In this document: in pieces, positions 52,022 to 63,192 of the stretch | Layout: each line of letters opens with the position of its first letter | Position numbering within the stretch: position 1 is the first letter of the stretch | Source: Tetramitus jugosus | Lineage: Eukaryota > Heterolobosea > Eutetramitea > Acrasida > Vahlkampfiidae | NCBI GenBank assembly: GCA_937625935.1 | Contig: OW569350.1 | Location: 591,397-655,396, forward strand | Reading direction: 5' to 3' | Length of the DNA: 64,000 nucleotides | Made by a program: the position numbers and the translations under genes | The notes under the pieces: model-generated | What the model was told of the DNA's origin: nothing | The model's database searches: none | The model's input: only the letters and a program-made list of their open reading frames with translations

Positions 52022-52830
52022 GTTTTCTTTTGCTTCAACCGTCTTGGATGGTATTCTAGCTATATCAGCAGTATGATGCTCCATATTATCAGATTGGTTG
52101 GAGGATGTTAGTGCTACTACCTGATGCGCCTTATAATTACGACTGAAGTCGTCTGTGTTGATACAAAATTGTCGGTCACTAGTAGTAGAATAGAACAACA
52201 TGTCTGAATATATTGCATAGCGGTGGGTGATGAGAATATGCTGTTGCAGGGAGGGAAAAAGTCCATTCACTTTCACACCCAATACACTGAGAACTGTTTC
52301 AACAACTTTATTGATTCTAGCAGGTACAATATGAACATGCTGTAACGCAGCTGATAGATATTCCATTTCTCTAGACACCTGAGACTTTTCGGCATGATCT
52401 GACTGACGAACTCTAAAATACATACCATTATTTCTTGCTTCTAGTTTGGTATCCGTCAGTGGATTGCTTTGGAGCTTAGCCAGCTGCTCGATCTTATTGA
52501 AAAATAAATCATCGCAAGCAGCTTCGCATATAATACACTTCGGATTTTCAATAGCTTTGTGAACATCTGCTAACCGCTCTTTCAATCTCTGTACTTCGTC
52601 GTAACAGTTCAATAACTCATGCACGAACTGAGAATTGCTCTTATCATGATATTCTTTTTGCTTCAATGCCAGCAATTGTTGTAGAGTAGTCTTTTCAAGT
52701 GAAAGTTTCGTGTGTTTGTGCTGTTTATTCTTCTCTTTCACTTCTTGAGCAGATATCGTCACCGACTCTTGTGCGATACGCTGGATGTGACGAACTTTTT
52801 CTGATCCGCCATAACTCCGCCACTCCAAAA
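52004..52830 (-). CDS. Unrecognised coiled-coil, transposase-like reading frame
   Basis: The frame is open from 53056, but the part above about 52830 is antisense to the next gene and looks non-protein, so only 52004-52830 is proposed. It has a helical segment (LQQLLALKQKEYHDKSNSQF), a C-x2-C (KCIICEAACDD), a Leu/Val-rich middle (INKVVETVLSVLGVKVNG) and an INTDDFSRNYKAHQVVAL block that could be the first beta strand and Asp of an RNase H-like transposase. No start codon fits. It overlaps the last codons of the BAHD gene by 18 bp. Weak call. Confidence 0.3.
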
Positions 52831-52918
52831 AAAGATCACAACACAGAGAGCTCAAACAAAGCTGAAACTTTTTTACATACCTTGGACACAATGGAGGATA
52901 TCCCTGCTCAAGAAGAGG

Positions 52919-54669
52919 ATGGAACAACCAGATACTACTGTTGAAACTGATCCTAACACGGCAATCGATGCCCAACAAGGAGTGCAAAATTTGCCATTTC
53001 AGGAAGTTTCCATTGCTCCCCAGAGCACTCATGTCAAGAAGAGGTAAATGCAGCACCCAGTTCGTCCTCTTCAGCTTCTGCTCTAAACCTTACAGTGCCT
53101 GTTTCTGCACAAGCACCACAAGCACAACAGGAACAACAAGATCAAACAAGCAGAGTAGAGGAAGATGACAATGAAGATGACGAAGTGGATAGTGAAGATG
53201 AAGGAGAAGAAGAAGAAAGAATTGTTGATCGATTTGAAAGTTTGTTTACAAATGTTGCGAGACCAGGTGATTTTGCAGTTGGTTCCGTATTGTCTTCTGA
53301 TTTTGCTGTTCCGGCCATTACTGTCAATGGTATTCCCTCCATGATTAGTTTACCTCTTGTTGAATCTCAAGCCAAAGAGATTATTGCTGTGTCATCGAAA
53401 TCACCCTTTGGTCGTCGAGAAGAAACACTGTTTGATGACAATGTTCGTAACTCTTGGCAATTGGATCCCTCTCAATTCAAGATTAATAACACAAAGTGGA
53501 ATAACCATGTCAAACAATTGCTTGATACAGGTGTGAGGCCAGGATTGGGCATTACAAATCTTCAAATCGGATGTAGTCTGTACAAGCTGTTGCTGTATGA
53601 GAAGGGAGGTTTCAAATTTCATCGAGACACAGAGAAGGAAGATGGAATGTTTGCACGTACGTTGATTATTCAACTTCCATCGTTGTATGAAGGAGTCAGA
53701 TCACTATCAGACATAGAAGAAATGAACATACGTTTGATTTTGCCAAAGATGCTGCCTTTACTCCATACTTTGCTGCATTTTATGGAGCCACAGGAAACGA
53801 AGGAGCCACGTTAGAGAGATGGTATCAAACAGCGGTTATCGTCTTTTGGCCAGTTGAAAGATCAAACAATCTTTGGCTTGATATGGGAACAAATCTTGCC
53901 GTCCAGAAGCTTGGTTCAATGATTTCTGTAGTGGATCGAGATAAGATGAATCACAAAGTGGGATTACAATGGAATAATTGTTCCCATGATAGAAAATATT
54001 AACGAGTTACGAGACACTCAATTGGCTATTCGTTTCTGTAATGAGGTGTTGATCAAGAAATCATCCACGTACTCATCGGGAGTTGGTCGCGCAATTAAGA
54101 GCTTAATAACTGTATTCGGTTGGAATACTATGCAAGAGTATGTCGCTCAATACATTCGGAGACTTGCCACTGCTGGATATGATGGAATGGAGAATGGTGT
54201 TAAATTTATTGGAGAACTTGCACCGACAACCATAGGTTCAAGTATACAACCAAGCGATTATTTCATGTGTAACAATCTTGTCGATAGCATTTGGACTCAA
54301 TATTGTTCGAGAGTGAGCAGCACGTATTACTACTCTAGCTCCTCTGACCATGAAACCATTGGAATGCTATTGGGGTATCTGTACAGATTGAACATGCAAG
54401 ACAAAATATCCACCATAATTACGTATATACTCCAGAACACTGAACGGTACAAGTCGGTGGCTTTTGTGTCCCCACTTGTGAAGAAATTAGTAACATCCAT
54501 CGGAATCCCTTATTTCAAAGCGCTTGGCACCTCGCATCCATTCTACATTGCTCTGGACACATGTATTACACGCGTCAACAATGATATCAGGGAAGCTATT
54601 CGCCCTCCTACGCTGGAATCAGCTCGCTCACGTCCTTCTTTCTGGAATCGACTGATTCTAGATACATAG
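52919..54669 (+). pseudogene. 2OG-Fe(II) oxygenase-like gene with frameshifts
   Basis: Reading starts at the ATG at 52919 (MEQPDTTVETD), shifts frame near 53035, then runs through an acidic low-complexity region to SLYKLLLYEKGGFKFHRDTE, where H-x-D is the iron-binding motif of prolyl-hydroxylase-like enzymes. A one-base break near 53697 (GGAGTCAG) separates this from ITIRHRRNEHTFDFAKD and GNEGATLERWYQTAVIVFWP, which complete the domain. Another shift near 53985 leads into a helical 230-residue C-terminal part. Three breaks in 1.7 kb argue for a pseudogene, although homopolymer errors could explain some. Such enzymes hydroxylate proteins or small molecules. Confidence 0.55.
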
Positions 54670-55324
54670 GACTTGGGCGCAGAGTTATCTGATCTTGGCT
54701 AATGCATGTGATTTCTTTGGTGGAATGAACTAAATTACAAAGTTAACGCCAATGACGATATGATGCCTCAGTGAGTTGAAGCAGTAGAATTTCCTCTCAG
54801 AAAAGTGTGAAAAGATGGGGAGAACTAGTGAGGTATGGCACTTCCTCCAATTCTATGATAGACTCTACGATTATTCCTATTGGGAGCCGATGAGTTAGCG
54901 CACACTTTCAAGTTGACCCAAGACAGTATCAATGTTCCCGACGCCAATTCAAATGAGCAAAAATATGCGATTGTCCCAAAACAATTGTGCGCAGGAATTC
55001 TTACCGGCGAATGACGATTGGCGGCTCAGATAATACTTCTTGTCTTTCAACAAAGGTGTGTTGGTGAGATGACACAGAAGATGACCTTGAGAGTCACAAT
55101 TCACGTTGATACCGATAGTACTTGTTTTCCGCGAACCAATACCCGAACGTGTTCACGCATGGGCAAAACCTGAGGTCACCTAATCTGTCAAGATGATATG
55201 TGTGTGACATCTCCTCTAATTCTAACATGGAACAAAACCCCCCAGTATGCATTGTCCTCACATCGTTTATGAACGAAATTTTAGGATAGTATAAGAGAAC
55301 GAAAACCAAAGTACTAACTACCTA
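54670..55324. other. Intergenic region
   Basis: About 650 bp with no supported gene. Confidence 0.4.
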
Positions 55325-55603
55325 ATGCACTATCTACGAAGAGATTCAATCCTCCAAGCACTTCCATTTGCGTTGTTGATACTTGCAACTATTGCACTTG
55401 AGGTTATCCAGGTCATCTTCTTCAAGTTGATGACTGATGCCTGTCCAGTTGTTCCCTACTTTATTCTGGTGAGCTGCTCGTGTGCATTCGTGCTTGTTTA
55501 TGGTGGATGCTATGTCGTCTCCTCCATCTATTCACGCTTGCCTGCAACAAGGAAGACTGGATCTATCGTCCACCTACCTCAAAGGTCAATCACTCCCGCT
55601 TGA
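55325..55603 (+). pseudogene. CRT-like transporter, 5' fragment
   Basis: A 92-codon frame with two membrane segments (LPFALLILATIALEVIQVIFF and VPYFILVSCSCAFVLVYGG), matching the first two helices of chloroquine-resistance-transporter-like / drug-metabolite transporters. The remainder is missing here; candidate 3' parts occur at 59190-59640. The intervening 3.6 kb holds the Crinkler-type gene. Confidence 0.4.
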
Positions 55604-55954
55604 CCTTGTTGATTCACAATAGCATTCATATACATGGAAAACAAATCGACTTTCCATTCCTTTTCTACTTTTGTAATAGAACGGATGTTGGTACCAAGAC
55701 AGTGAACCAAATTATTATACCCAACTGTTCACTCGATCATTCTCATCAATTCTGGATAATCTGAGTGCTCGTTCTGAAAGTCATCCAGTCAACATACAAT
55801 AATACAGCGTTTTGATCCGTGCATATAACGTACATGTACTATTAGTCGGTCTGATCAATGGTGCCCTGTCAAACATGATAGATAGTAACAAACTCCCTTT
55901 ACATCATCATCGTTTGGCCTCATCGTTCCGGATGAAAAATCATACATCCGAACT

Positions 55955-56228
55955 ATGCCCACTAACCCCGGAGACTATTATATAAGACCATATCGGACTT
56001 ACTCTGCTGTTTTCCAATTGATTAAAATCGGTGCCAACGGAAGGGGTGTATTGCGTAGCGCTGATGACGTCGCAACAACGGATGCCAGGGAGAGATATAG
56101 CTTAGTGTTGATTTATGATGAAAGGACAAACTTATTCTATGACAAAAAATCTACAGAGGCGTACAACGAACTCAGGAAATCTTCGACGATGTGAAGCGAA
56201 AAGGCATTTTTTGTAATCGTTCCTATTA
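55955..56228 (+). CDS. Small unrecognised protein upstream of Crinkler-type gene
   Basis: An ATG-initiated 79-codon frame (MPTNPGDYYIRPYRTYSAVF) ending at 56194. A one-base shift near 56180 would extend it as EIFDDVKRKGIFCNRSY to 56228, which reads more like a natural C-terminus. Composition is protein-like, with alternating beta-strand-type hydrophobics (YSLVLIYDERTNLFYD). No domain recognised. It could be an N-terminal header module of the Crinkler-type gene that starts 70 bp later, or a separate gene. Confidence 0.35.
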
Positions 56229-56297
56229 ATAGTTTATCCGCGTCGAAACGCGAAGAAAATCAAACAAAAAGAAGAGAACAGAAACAAGAAAGCAATA

Positions 56298-58452
56298 ATG
56301 ATGTCAGGGATGAATGAAACTGTACTCAGGCGCATGAAAGAACTCGAGGAACAATTGGCAAGAGAGAGACAAGAAAAAAATGAGATGAGACAAGAAATGA
56401 AAAGAATTGAAAAAGAAAGAGACTCCCTGATTTTAGAGTCCAAAGGTATGTGTCTATCTCTCAATTATTGAATTGCAGACAAATCCTCTTTTTCTAACAT
56501 TGTATACACACATGACAGGACCAACGAGAGAGCTGATGACGGAGGAGATTGATAAAGTGATTGCTAGTTTTAGAAGTGATGAAAGATATTCCTCATTTAT
56601 TTCAACTATTGCACTGGAATTACCATTTGTTGGAAGAGATGAAACAACAAAGGCAATACTTGGTCATCTTTCTCATAGAATCAACTCTAATTTGACAGAT
56701 CGATTACAAAATACTGTACCATACATTGCTTGTTGTGGTGGTTTAGGAAAAACGAGATACCTCTATGAACAACAGAAAGTATTACTTAAATATTGTAAGA
56801 ATACCTCCAGTAAGGAGTTAGAGAAAGTACAACGTTTTTTAGAAGATGCGATCACTGTTAACATGACATTTCATAACGGGAACAATCTGACAGATCAGGA
56901 AAGGTTTGCACTCCAAAGTATTGAGAAAGCTAAATCTCAGAATCGTCTTATCACTTCATTTGCTGCTAGAATTTTGGCTTTTCATTTCCTTCCTGGTGTT
57001 TGTATCTCACATGTGATTGACAAGTTTCTCGAGTTAAATGCTCCTCTGAGTGTATCAATGGCCGTCAATTACATTTTAGAAAAAACTAACAAACGTGATA
57101 TCATCATTGGAGTTGATGAATACACTTCACTTTTGAGATATGCTGGGGCACGGGAGTATTTAAAACTTATTGTGGACCAATGTGGATCACTCCTTTGCAA
57201 AAGAGACATTTTTGCACATGTTCTTTTTGCAGGAACAAGTAGTGTACAATTTGCTAATGTGTTTACTTCCTCATTTTACGTCAGTCATAAGATTCCAATG
57301 AATTTACTGACATATGAAGAAACAAAGCAAGTGATTGACAAAGCAATGAAACTCCCTTACTTTCAAAACTTTCAATCGATTGTGCAGAGAGTAGGGAGTC
57401 ATATTCTTAGTGCCATTCTGGGAGGCCATCCAAGATCTATTGAATACATGTTTAACTGTTTTCTATCTTGTGGCCCTCATTTGAATTTTGACAGTCCTTC
57501 TAAACAGCTGATGGAGTCGGTGATAAGCAAAACCATTTTAGAAATCAACCAAAAATATCCTCTGGGGGTGGTTACTGATCCTACAATGATATTATCTTAT
57601 TGGGCGTTAAGAAGCCCATTGAGGAAAACTGAACCACTGGAGGTGGGTTTACCAGAACGAAAAACGCTTGACTACTTGGAGAATGAAGGATTCGTGATTC
57701 TTTCGTCGGCTGGGAATGACCACTACATAATAGATTTGCCTGTTGCATGGTTGTATGACTACTGCTCAAGATTGAACCGAAATATTTTGTATTTTGCACC
57801 ATTGAGGAATCTTCTCGACATTCTGATGGGTCCGATTGATTGGCAAGACCTCGAAAGATTTGGACTCTACTACTATACCTTGAGGATTAACAGTGCTATA
57901 ATGTTGGGTAAAAGTGAGATGTTCATGACAGAGTTACTTGGGAATGTAACAAGCTTGAGTGATTACCCAAACATATTGAATGAGGTAAAGATTGAACTGC
58001 CAAAAGTTCCAATTCAGATAAGTGACAAGCTTGCGAGCAGATATCCAGAAACACACATGGCTTATCCTCTGAAACCGATTACTGCTTTAAATGCTGATGG
58101 TGCTGCTGTTGATGTTGTGTTTCTATTTCCACCTCCATCACCATTGAACATGTTTATTCAGGCGAAGCTTACCAAGTCTTTCAAAAAAGGAATTACCAAT
58201 ACACTCATCAAAGAAGAGGTGGAAAAGACAATGAATGCGATTGAGAAGGGAGAACGAAAAGAAGCGAACTATGCATCGATACCAAAATTTTATCTCATAC
58301 TAACCAACTTGGACTGGCCATCAGTTGTTGACAAAATTCCAGTTCAACGAAATTGTTATTGCTTCAAAGTTTCAAGATCTGATTTCGCTACATTGTATGG
58401 AAGAGCGATTGCAGGAAGATTATCAATCGTTGAAATGCAAGAGCCGAATTGA
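56298..58452 (+). CDS. Crinkler-type P-loop NTPase with C-terminal nuclease-like domain
   Basis: Exons 56298-56445 and 56519-58452 with a 73-nt intron (GTATGT...GACAG); joined they give 693 residues in frame. Residues 8-48 are a coiled coil (ELEEQLARERQEKNEMRQEM). A STAND/Crinkler-like ATPase follows: FVGRDE, the Walker A CGGLGKTRYL near residue 125, Walker B DIIIGVDEY and the sensor-like HVLFAGTSS. The C-terminal 150 residues contain VDVVFLFPPPS then MFIQAKLTKSF, the D-x(n)-Q-x-K core of a PD-(D/E)xK nuclease. This NTPase plus REase pairing is known from Crinkler and RHS-type proteins, which have transposon or effector origins. The gene lies between two pieces of a CRT-like transporter. Confidence 0.7.
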
Positions 58453-58726
58453 AGGGAGACAGCAAAGTGCTGAGATTGTCGAACAGAAGCCACGGAATTA
58501 GTAAAGAGGCCATTCACATTTCCTGTCTTTATTCATTTTTTGTTGTGACCAAATCTCGATGAGAGTTCACCAAATATTCTCCACACTGTTTGTGTGCATC
58601 AATGACGAACAATAATATTCAGTAACGGTGCCTCCAATCAATCCCCACCCATGAGCTCTATAAGATAGTGTATTACGTTCTCCAACGAGTTATCATCTGG
58701 TTCGTTCTTGCTTGCACTTCCAACTC

Positions 58727-59155
58727 TCACTCCCGAAGGGGGTTGGGTACCCTCCATTGAATCACTTTCCCTGAGGGGGTTATCTTTACTCTCTTACGCT
58801 CTCCTCCTTCTTCTACCTCTTCTACATCTTCCTCATCCTCATTTTCCACATGATTCCACTCACCCCATCGTCGTTTCCTCGACTTTGACCTTATATTTTG
58901 TGTTTCAGCGCTAATCGTGTTGCCACCGATTGCTTTCGGTTGTTCTGTTGGGTTATTTGCTGGCTCCGATAGACCATTCACTGTTTGTGATAGTAGTTGA
59001 GAATGATTGTGGTTTGGTGTTGCAGGTTCTGATAGTTCAGTCGAGTCTATCGCACTTTTGGATTTCAATGAATTATTCAGCGTTTTACGTTTCAATGACG
59101 ATGCTGGTTTAACAATCTTTCCCGACGATCGACCAAGATTGAATCCGGACTTCAT
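58727..59155 (-). CDS. Hypothetical nuclear-type low-complexity protein
   Basis: An open frame with an ATG at 59155. It has basic NLS-like clusters (SLKRKTLNNSLKSK and SKSRKRRWGEW), an acidic run (NEDEEDVEEVEEG) and a C-terminal KVIQWRVPNPLRE. It looks protein-like but low in complexity, and no family is recognised. It abuts the CRT-like 3' fragment on the other strand. Confidence 0.3.
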   Translation of the reverse strand: MKSGFNLGRSSGKIVKPASSLKRKTLNNSLKSKSAIDSTELSEPATPNHNHSQLLSQTVNGLSEPANNPTEQPKAIGGNTISAETQNIRSKSRKRRWGEWNHVENEDEEDVEEVEEGGERKRVKITPSGKVIQWRVPNPLRE

Positions 59156-59189
59156 ATTCACTAGATCACTCACTGCTTGTGATAATGGT

Positions 59190-59640
59190 TGAGGTTGACT
59201 GCGGGCTGGTATAGTGGTGTCCTGTACGAGTTTGTCTCAATGGGTAAGGTACCTGGTGCCTTCCTCAATGTTGGACAAGAAAAGTTCACTCAGAACATGC
59301 AAGTTGATCGTTTCCATTTCCTGTTCTGGCACAGTACTTACCAACTACTGGCAAACATTAGTATACTACTGGAGCACTCGTATCATTGAAAGGTACCGTA
59401 GCACACTAGTGTCCATTGTGAGCACACCGACCGCACCCATCACTGCCATTATTTTCTTGATAATGGGCAAGGACAAACCACACTGGATAATTTTCATTGC
59501 TTTGCCCACTTCAGTACTTGGTGTGTTCTCTATGCAATCGCTGAGTTCAAGAACAAAAATTCCAAAAGACTTTTGTTGTTTTGGTGCAATTCTTCCTCAG
59601 ATGATGATGAATCAGGTCAACTCATGCCTGTTAATTGAAA
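59190..59640 (+). pseudogene. CRT-like transporter, 3' fragments
   Basis: Two frames: GAFLNVGQEKFTQNMQVDRF with FLFWHSTYQLL, then one frame over YYWSTRIIERYRSTLVSIVS, TPTAPITAIIFLIMG and PTSVLGVFSMQ. These are the middle and final helices expected of a CRT-like transporter. They cannot be joined to each other without a deletion. Together with the 5' fragment at 55325 they suggest one ancestral gene split apart. Confidence 0.45.
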
Positions 59641-59918
59641 GTAAGGGAGAAAGTAAAATGCAAACTAGTAAGGATTAGAAATTCTTTTTGTTCCGCTAGA
59701 GGTTGACGACGAACTGAGAGCAAAGGTAGAATCTTTCTTGTCGTATTCAACATCTCTAAATCTTGTATGTGGTGGTTGATCCCTCGTTGCAATGCTTCCT
59801 TTTCTGGGGCATGTATGTCCCTAACTTTCCTATTCTTGTTGGATAAACAATTGTAAACAGCACTCTTTCTTATTCCCAGCTTATGTTGTTGTTTGTTTGT
59901 GGCTTGTTTTTTGTTGGA

Positions 59919-60242
59919 CAGAGTTTTACTGAATGATCCATCGAAGCGTGAGTGGTCCTAGCTCTCACTAGATAGAAGACTCAGTTGAACTCAATATTGA
60001 ATCACAGCGCATCGAACAGCGCAAGTTTTTTCTCTCAATTTGTTGCCTGCCATTCTACTTCCAGAAATCTTATCTCACAGCTTGGCAAGAACTGAGGGGT
60101 CATAATTCCCTCTCACAGAATATTGGTTTATTGAATTCAACTGGTTCGTAACCAGTCATCCACATTTTCGCAACAAACAACAACATAAATTTGAGATAGA
60201 CTATAAAACGAACGCTTCGATGGATCATTCAGTAAAACTCTG
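59919..60242. mobile_element. 324-bp MITE-like element with 30-bp perfect TIRs
   Basis: Positions 59919-59948 and 60213-60242 are perfect inverted repeats of each other over 30 bp, beginning CAGAGTTTTACTG. The interior has no coding potential. Size and structure fit a non-autonomous DNA transposon. No clear target-site duplication was seen in the immediate flanks. Confidence 0.75.
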
Positions 60243-60266
60243 CAGACGAATTAACTCTGGGTTCGC

Positions 60267-61316
60267 TTGGGACTGTGTACTTCCATAACACTCTCTCATT
60301 CCTTTCTGAAGCTCAAAAGATGTTATTATGAGCTCTCAGAGTATGGAAAAGCAATCCATTGCTATGGTAAGGTCATTAAAGAGAGCAAAAGAATACATTG
60401 TGAGGTAGAAAAAAACATGGCTGAATGTCTCCGGAAAACTCAGGGGGATCAGGATGCGTGGGCCTTTTTAAGTGAATCACGTGATTCATTTTCTAGGGGT
60501 CAATCACTCTTTAGATTGGAGCGTTACGAGGAAGCCCAACTGTACTTGAAAGGTATTGGCAAGGGAAGACACAAGGATAATCATCCGAGAACAGTGTACT
60601 ACTATAGAGCCAATAAGGTTTTGACTCTTTGTTACCTTCTGAGTGGAAACAGCTCTAAAGCTCTTACAACCTATGATAAAAGGTCAGAGAATATTGTTGA
60701 TGATGAGGACCTCAATGAAACTCTCTATTGGAACCTTGCGGCCACTTTCTTCAGTAAGGAAGAGTTAGAAAAGGCCGACACTTACTTGGATAAGTCAATT
60801 AGTTCTTCAGTAGATGAAACGAATTACTCTATCAAGGATTTCATGCTTGCGGCCAAGATTAAATCTTCAATGAACAAGAATGAGAAAGCTATTGAATTCT
60901 TGAACAAGGCACTTGATTTATGCTCTCCTGGTGAACACAAGGAAGAACAAGTCAGCATTTATCGTTCTCTCATTACCATATTCACAACTTTGAAGAAACT
61001 CGATGAAGCAGTCAAAGCGTGTGAGGAATTATTGGAGATAAACCCTACATGTACCCAGACAAAGAACCAATTGAATGAGTTAAAGGATCAAATCAACGAG
61101 AACATGCAACAACAATCTGTTGATCAAGAGATAGAGAATCTATCACACAATGAGTTTTCGTTCCAAGACAACCAAACCGATGTTCTGGAGTCAACCGATC
61201 AGTTCGATAATGTTCCCATTCTGATTTCTGATTATGAAGACTGTCGATTACTCATTTATTTCTGTTTTTTGCTTGCTGCTCTCATCATCAAATTGATTCT
61301 CTGTCATTCGTCTTGA
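60267..61316 (+). pseudogene. TPR protein, 5' end missing
   Basis: The open frame of 349 codons begins without an ATG 25 bp after the MITE-like element; the first internal ATG (60417) lies inside a TPR unit. TPR-type helices are visible: YYELSEYGKAIHCYGKVIKE, SLFRLERYEEAQLYL, NLAATFFSKEELEKADTYL, and MNKNEKAIEFLNKALDL, LKKLDEAVKACEELLEINP. The tail has a hydrophobic stretch (LIYFCFLLAALIIKLIL) that could be a membrane anchor, but it overlaps the cyclase relic on the other strand and may be incidental. Either an upstream exon is unrecognised or the 5' end was lost, possibly with the insertion. Probably a protein-interaction adaptor. Confidence 0.55.
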
Positions 61317-61843
61317 TCGGTCAACCATCTTCTGAGCCACAACATCATATGGATGTTTGCTCAAGTAGTCACTAAAGATTTCATATGCCTGATCGTATTC
61401 TCTCTTTTCATAGAACTTGTATGCCCTCGAGTAATCGAACCAGAGATCAGTTTCTCTTGAAACTTCTTGTGACAACTCCTGGGTCCACTCATCAGTGTTT
61501 CTTGCTTCTCCCAATTCATAAATCAAGGTATCATCACCAATGGTATCAAGAGGACGTAGGAAGAACGAATCCTTGACAGCTTGATAAATATCATGAGAAC
61601 AAATGATTCTTGTTCCCCATGACTTGTTCAACTTGAATAAGATTCCAAAAGCTCAGACAAGTCATCAAACTCTAGAGTCAACACGGATACAGTTCCACTC
61701 ACCAAACCAGAAGTCAAAGCATTAGCGATTAAATCCTTGGAGTGATAATTGGCAGAATGAGACGAGAAACGAGTATCGGAGACACTGTCTGAGATGGTAT
61801 GGGTTTGGGTTTGGGTTTGGGTTGTCACATATCGACAAACCAA
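61248..61843 (-). pseudogene. Class III nucleotide cyclase C-terminal relic
   Basis: Two minus-strand frames: an upstream one with GLVSGTVSVLTLEFDDLSEL and a downstream one with LNKSWGTRIICSHDIYQAV, FFLRPLDTIGDD and LIYELGEA. They match the end of a class III adenylate/guanylate cyclase (the G-D-x-V-N-x-A-x-R-L-E, L-N-K-x-W-G-T and R-x-L-D blocks), with a frame break near 61625. A TPR-like tail (YSRAYKFYEKREYDQAYEIF) follows. The catalytic N-terminal half is absent, so it is a remnant. Confidence 0.5.
61801..61823 (+). repeat. Interstitial telomere-type repeats
   Basis: Almost four units of GGGTTT inside the cyclase relic; a second short run lies at 62181-62201. They match the terminal array 1.4-2.2 kb away. 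Confidence 0.75.
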
Positions 61844-63192
61844 GAATGGCCGAATACAGTCAACCGTACGTTGTAAAAGATGTTTTTGTATTCTTTATGG
61901 TCTGAAATGTTCTACTTAAGCTTTGTATCGAAAATGTCACTGTAGATTCTGAACTATCCCCCAAACTATGATATGGAGTTGGGTTTTGAACTCAGAAAAC
62001 CCAAATCTCTATGAGCTATTGACTGGTGAGTGTCGAAAAAATAGGCGGAACCAGCCATTTCGGCCTAGAAAAGCTTTTTTACAGAGGAACTATCTGGTTC
62101 CGCCTAAATGTTGGACTCACAAGCGGAACCAGCTGGTTCCGCCTAAAAAAGCTTTTTTTCAGAGGAACTATCTGGGTGTTGGGTTGGGTTTGGGTTTGGG
62201 GATACATCCTGGATTCCCCAACCTAAGGAAACGATTTCCTTATATGGTAATTTTTTTTTTGAGATTTTTTATTGCTCTAAGAGCTTCAGCTGGTTGAGAC
62301 GAAGAGATTGGCATTGTTTTCAACTCGATTTGAGCTTTATCGGCTCGTAGAGCCGATATATCTGTGCTGTATTTGACATATTTTTATCGGCAACAGTGTT
62401 AAAACTGCAACAGATTTCAGTCGATTTTGATCCTGTACTGGAGTTAAGACATTCGATTGAGACTTGATTTCTTTAGTTTGGATCAGGATATTGAGACAGT
62501 ATTTGATCATTTTTAACATGATTTTCTTCCAACTATAGTTTTTGCCTCAGTTTTTGAGTACCTGATTTTTCAGAATTTTTGACAGACTTGATTTAGTGTT
62601 TTTCTGGAGAGAATAGACAGATTTTATTAAATAATCACTGTAGAATCAGATGTTTTATCTAGTAATGAGACTTTTCTACGTAAAATCCTGTAAGACAGTG
62701 AAATATTGAAGTTTCAAATTTGAATCGAGTTTATAGTTGAAACGCCAAACTCAACCCGTCAGAAATCCAGAGTACTAGCTTTTTCTGAATGAAAATTCAT
62801 ATTTATGAATGTGATAGACTGAGAGTCTTGGAAAAAATTCTTCTTCTGAGATAGATCGGCTCTGACCGAATGAGGGCTCGGATTTTGTCGTTTTCGTGCA
62901 TGCAGAGTTGAATACCCAGACCCAACCCGACATAACTGAAGAGAAAAAGGAATGATTACTCATAAAACGTATATTTACTCCCTAACTTGCCTCAAATTCT
63001 TCCAGATGTTGAGCATTGGACGAGAGAATTTCTGTTTTCGACAAAGAGTAAGGAGTGAATGTCAAGAGATGGATATAGAAATGGACTGAGTGATTTGAAC
63101 TTTCATTAATCTTGTTTGATCAGATTTTAGATGGCAGATCGATTCTATTTTGAATTTGGATGAAGTTTTTGATTTTTGAGAAGAAAGTTGAT
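61844..63192. other. Subtelomeric sequence without genes
   Basis: About 1.35 kb, AT-rich, with no supported gene. It contains the 78-bp tandem duplication at 62045 and one short telomere-type run. Confidence 0.5.
62045..62195. repeat. 78-bp tandem duplication with palindrome
   Basis: The block starting at 62045 (GCGGAACCAGC) recurs at 62123, 78 bp later, including the AGAGGAACTATCTGG segment. In the second unit, 62123-62142 is a perfect 20-bp palindrome centred on AGCT. Confidence 0.7.

Noticed and set aside
52830-53056. N-terminal extension of the 350-codon minus ORF
   Set aside because: Overlaps the start of the oxygenase-like gene and reads without protein-like pattern; only the part below 52830 was kept, at low confidence.
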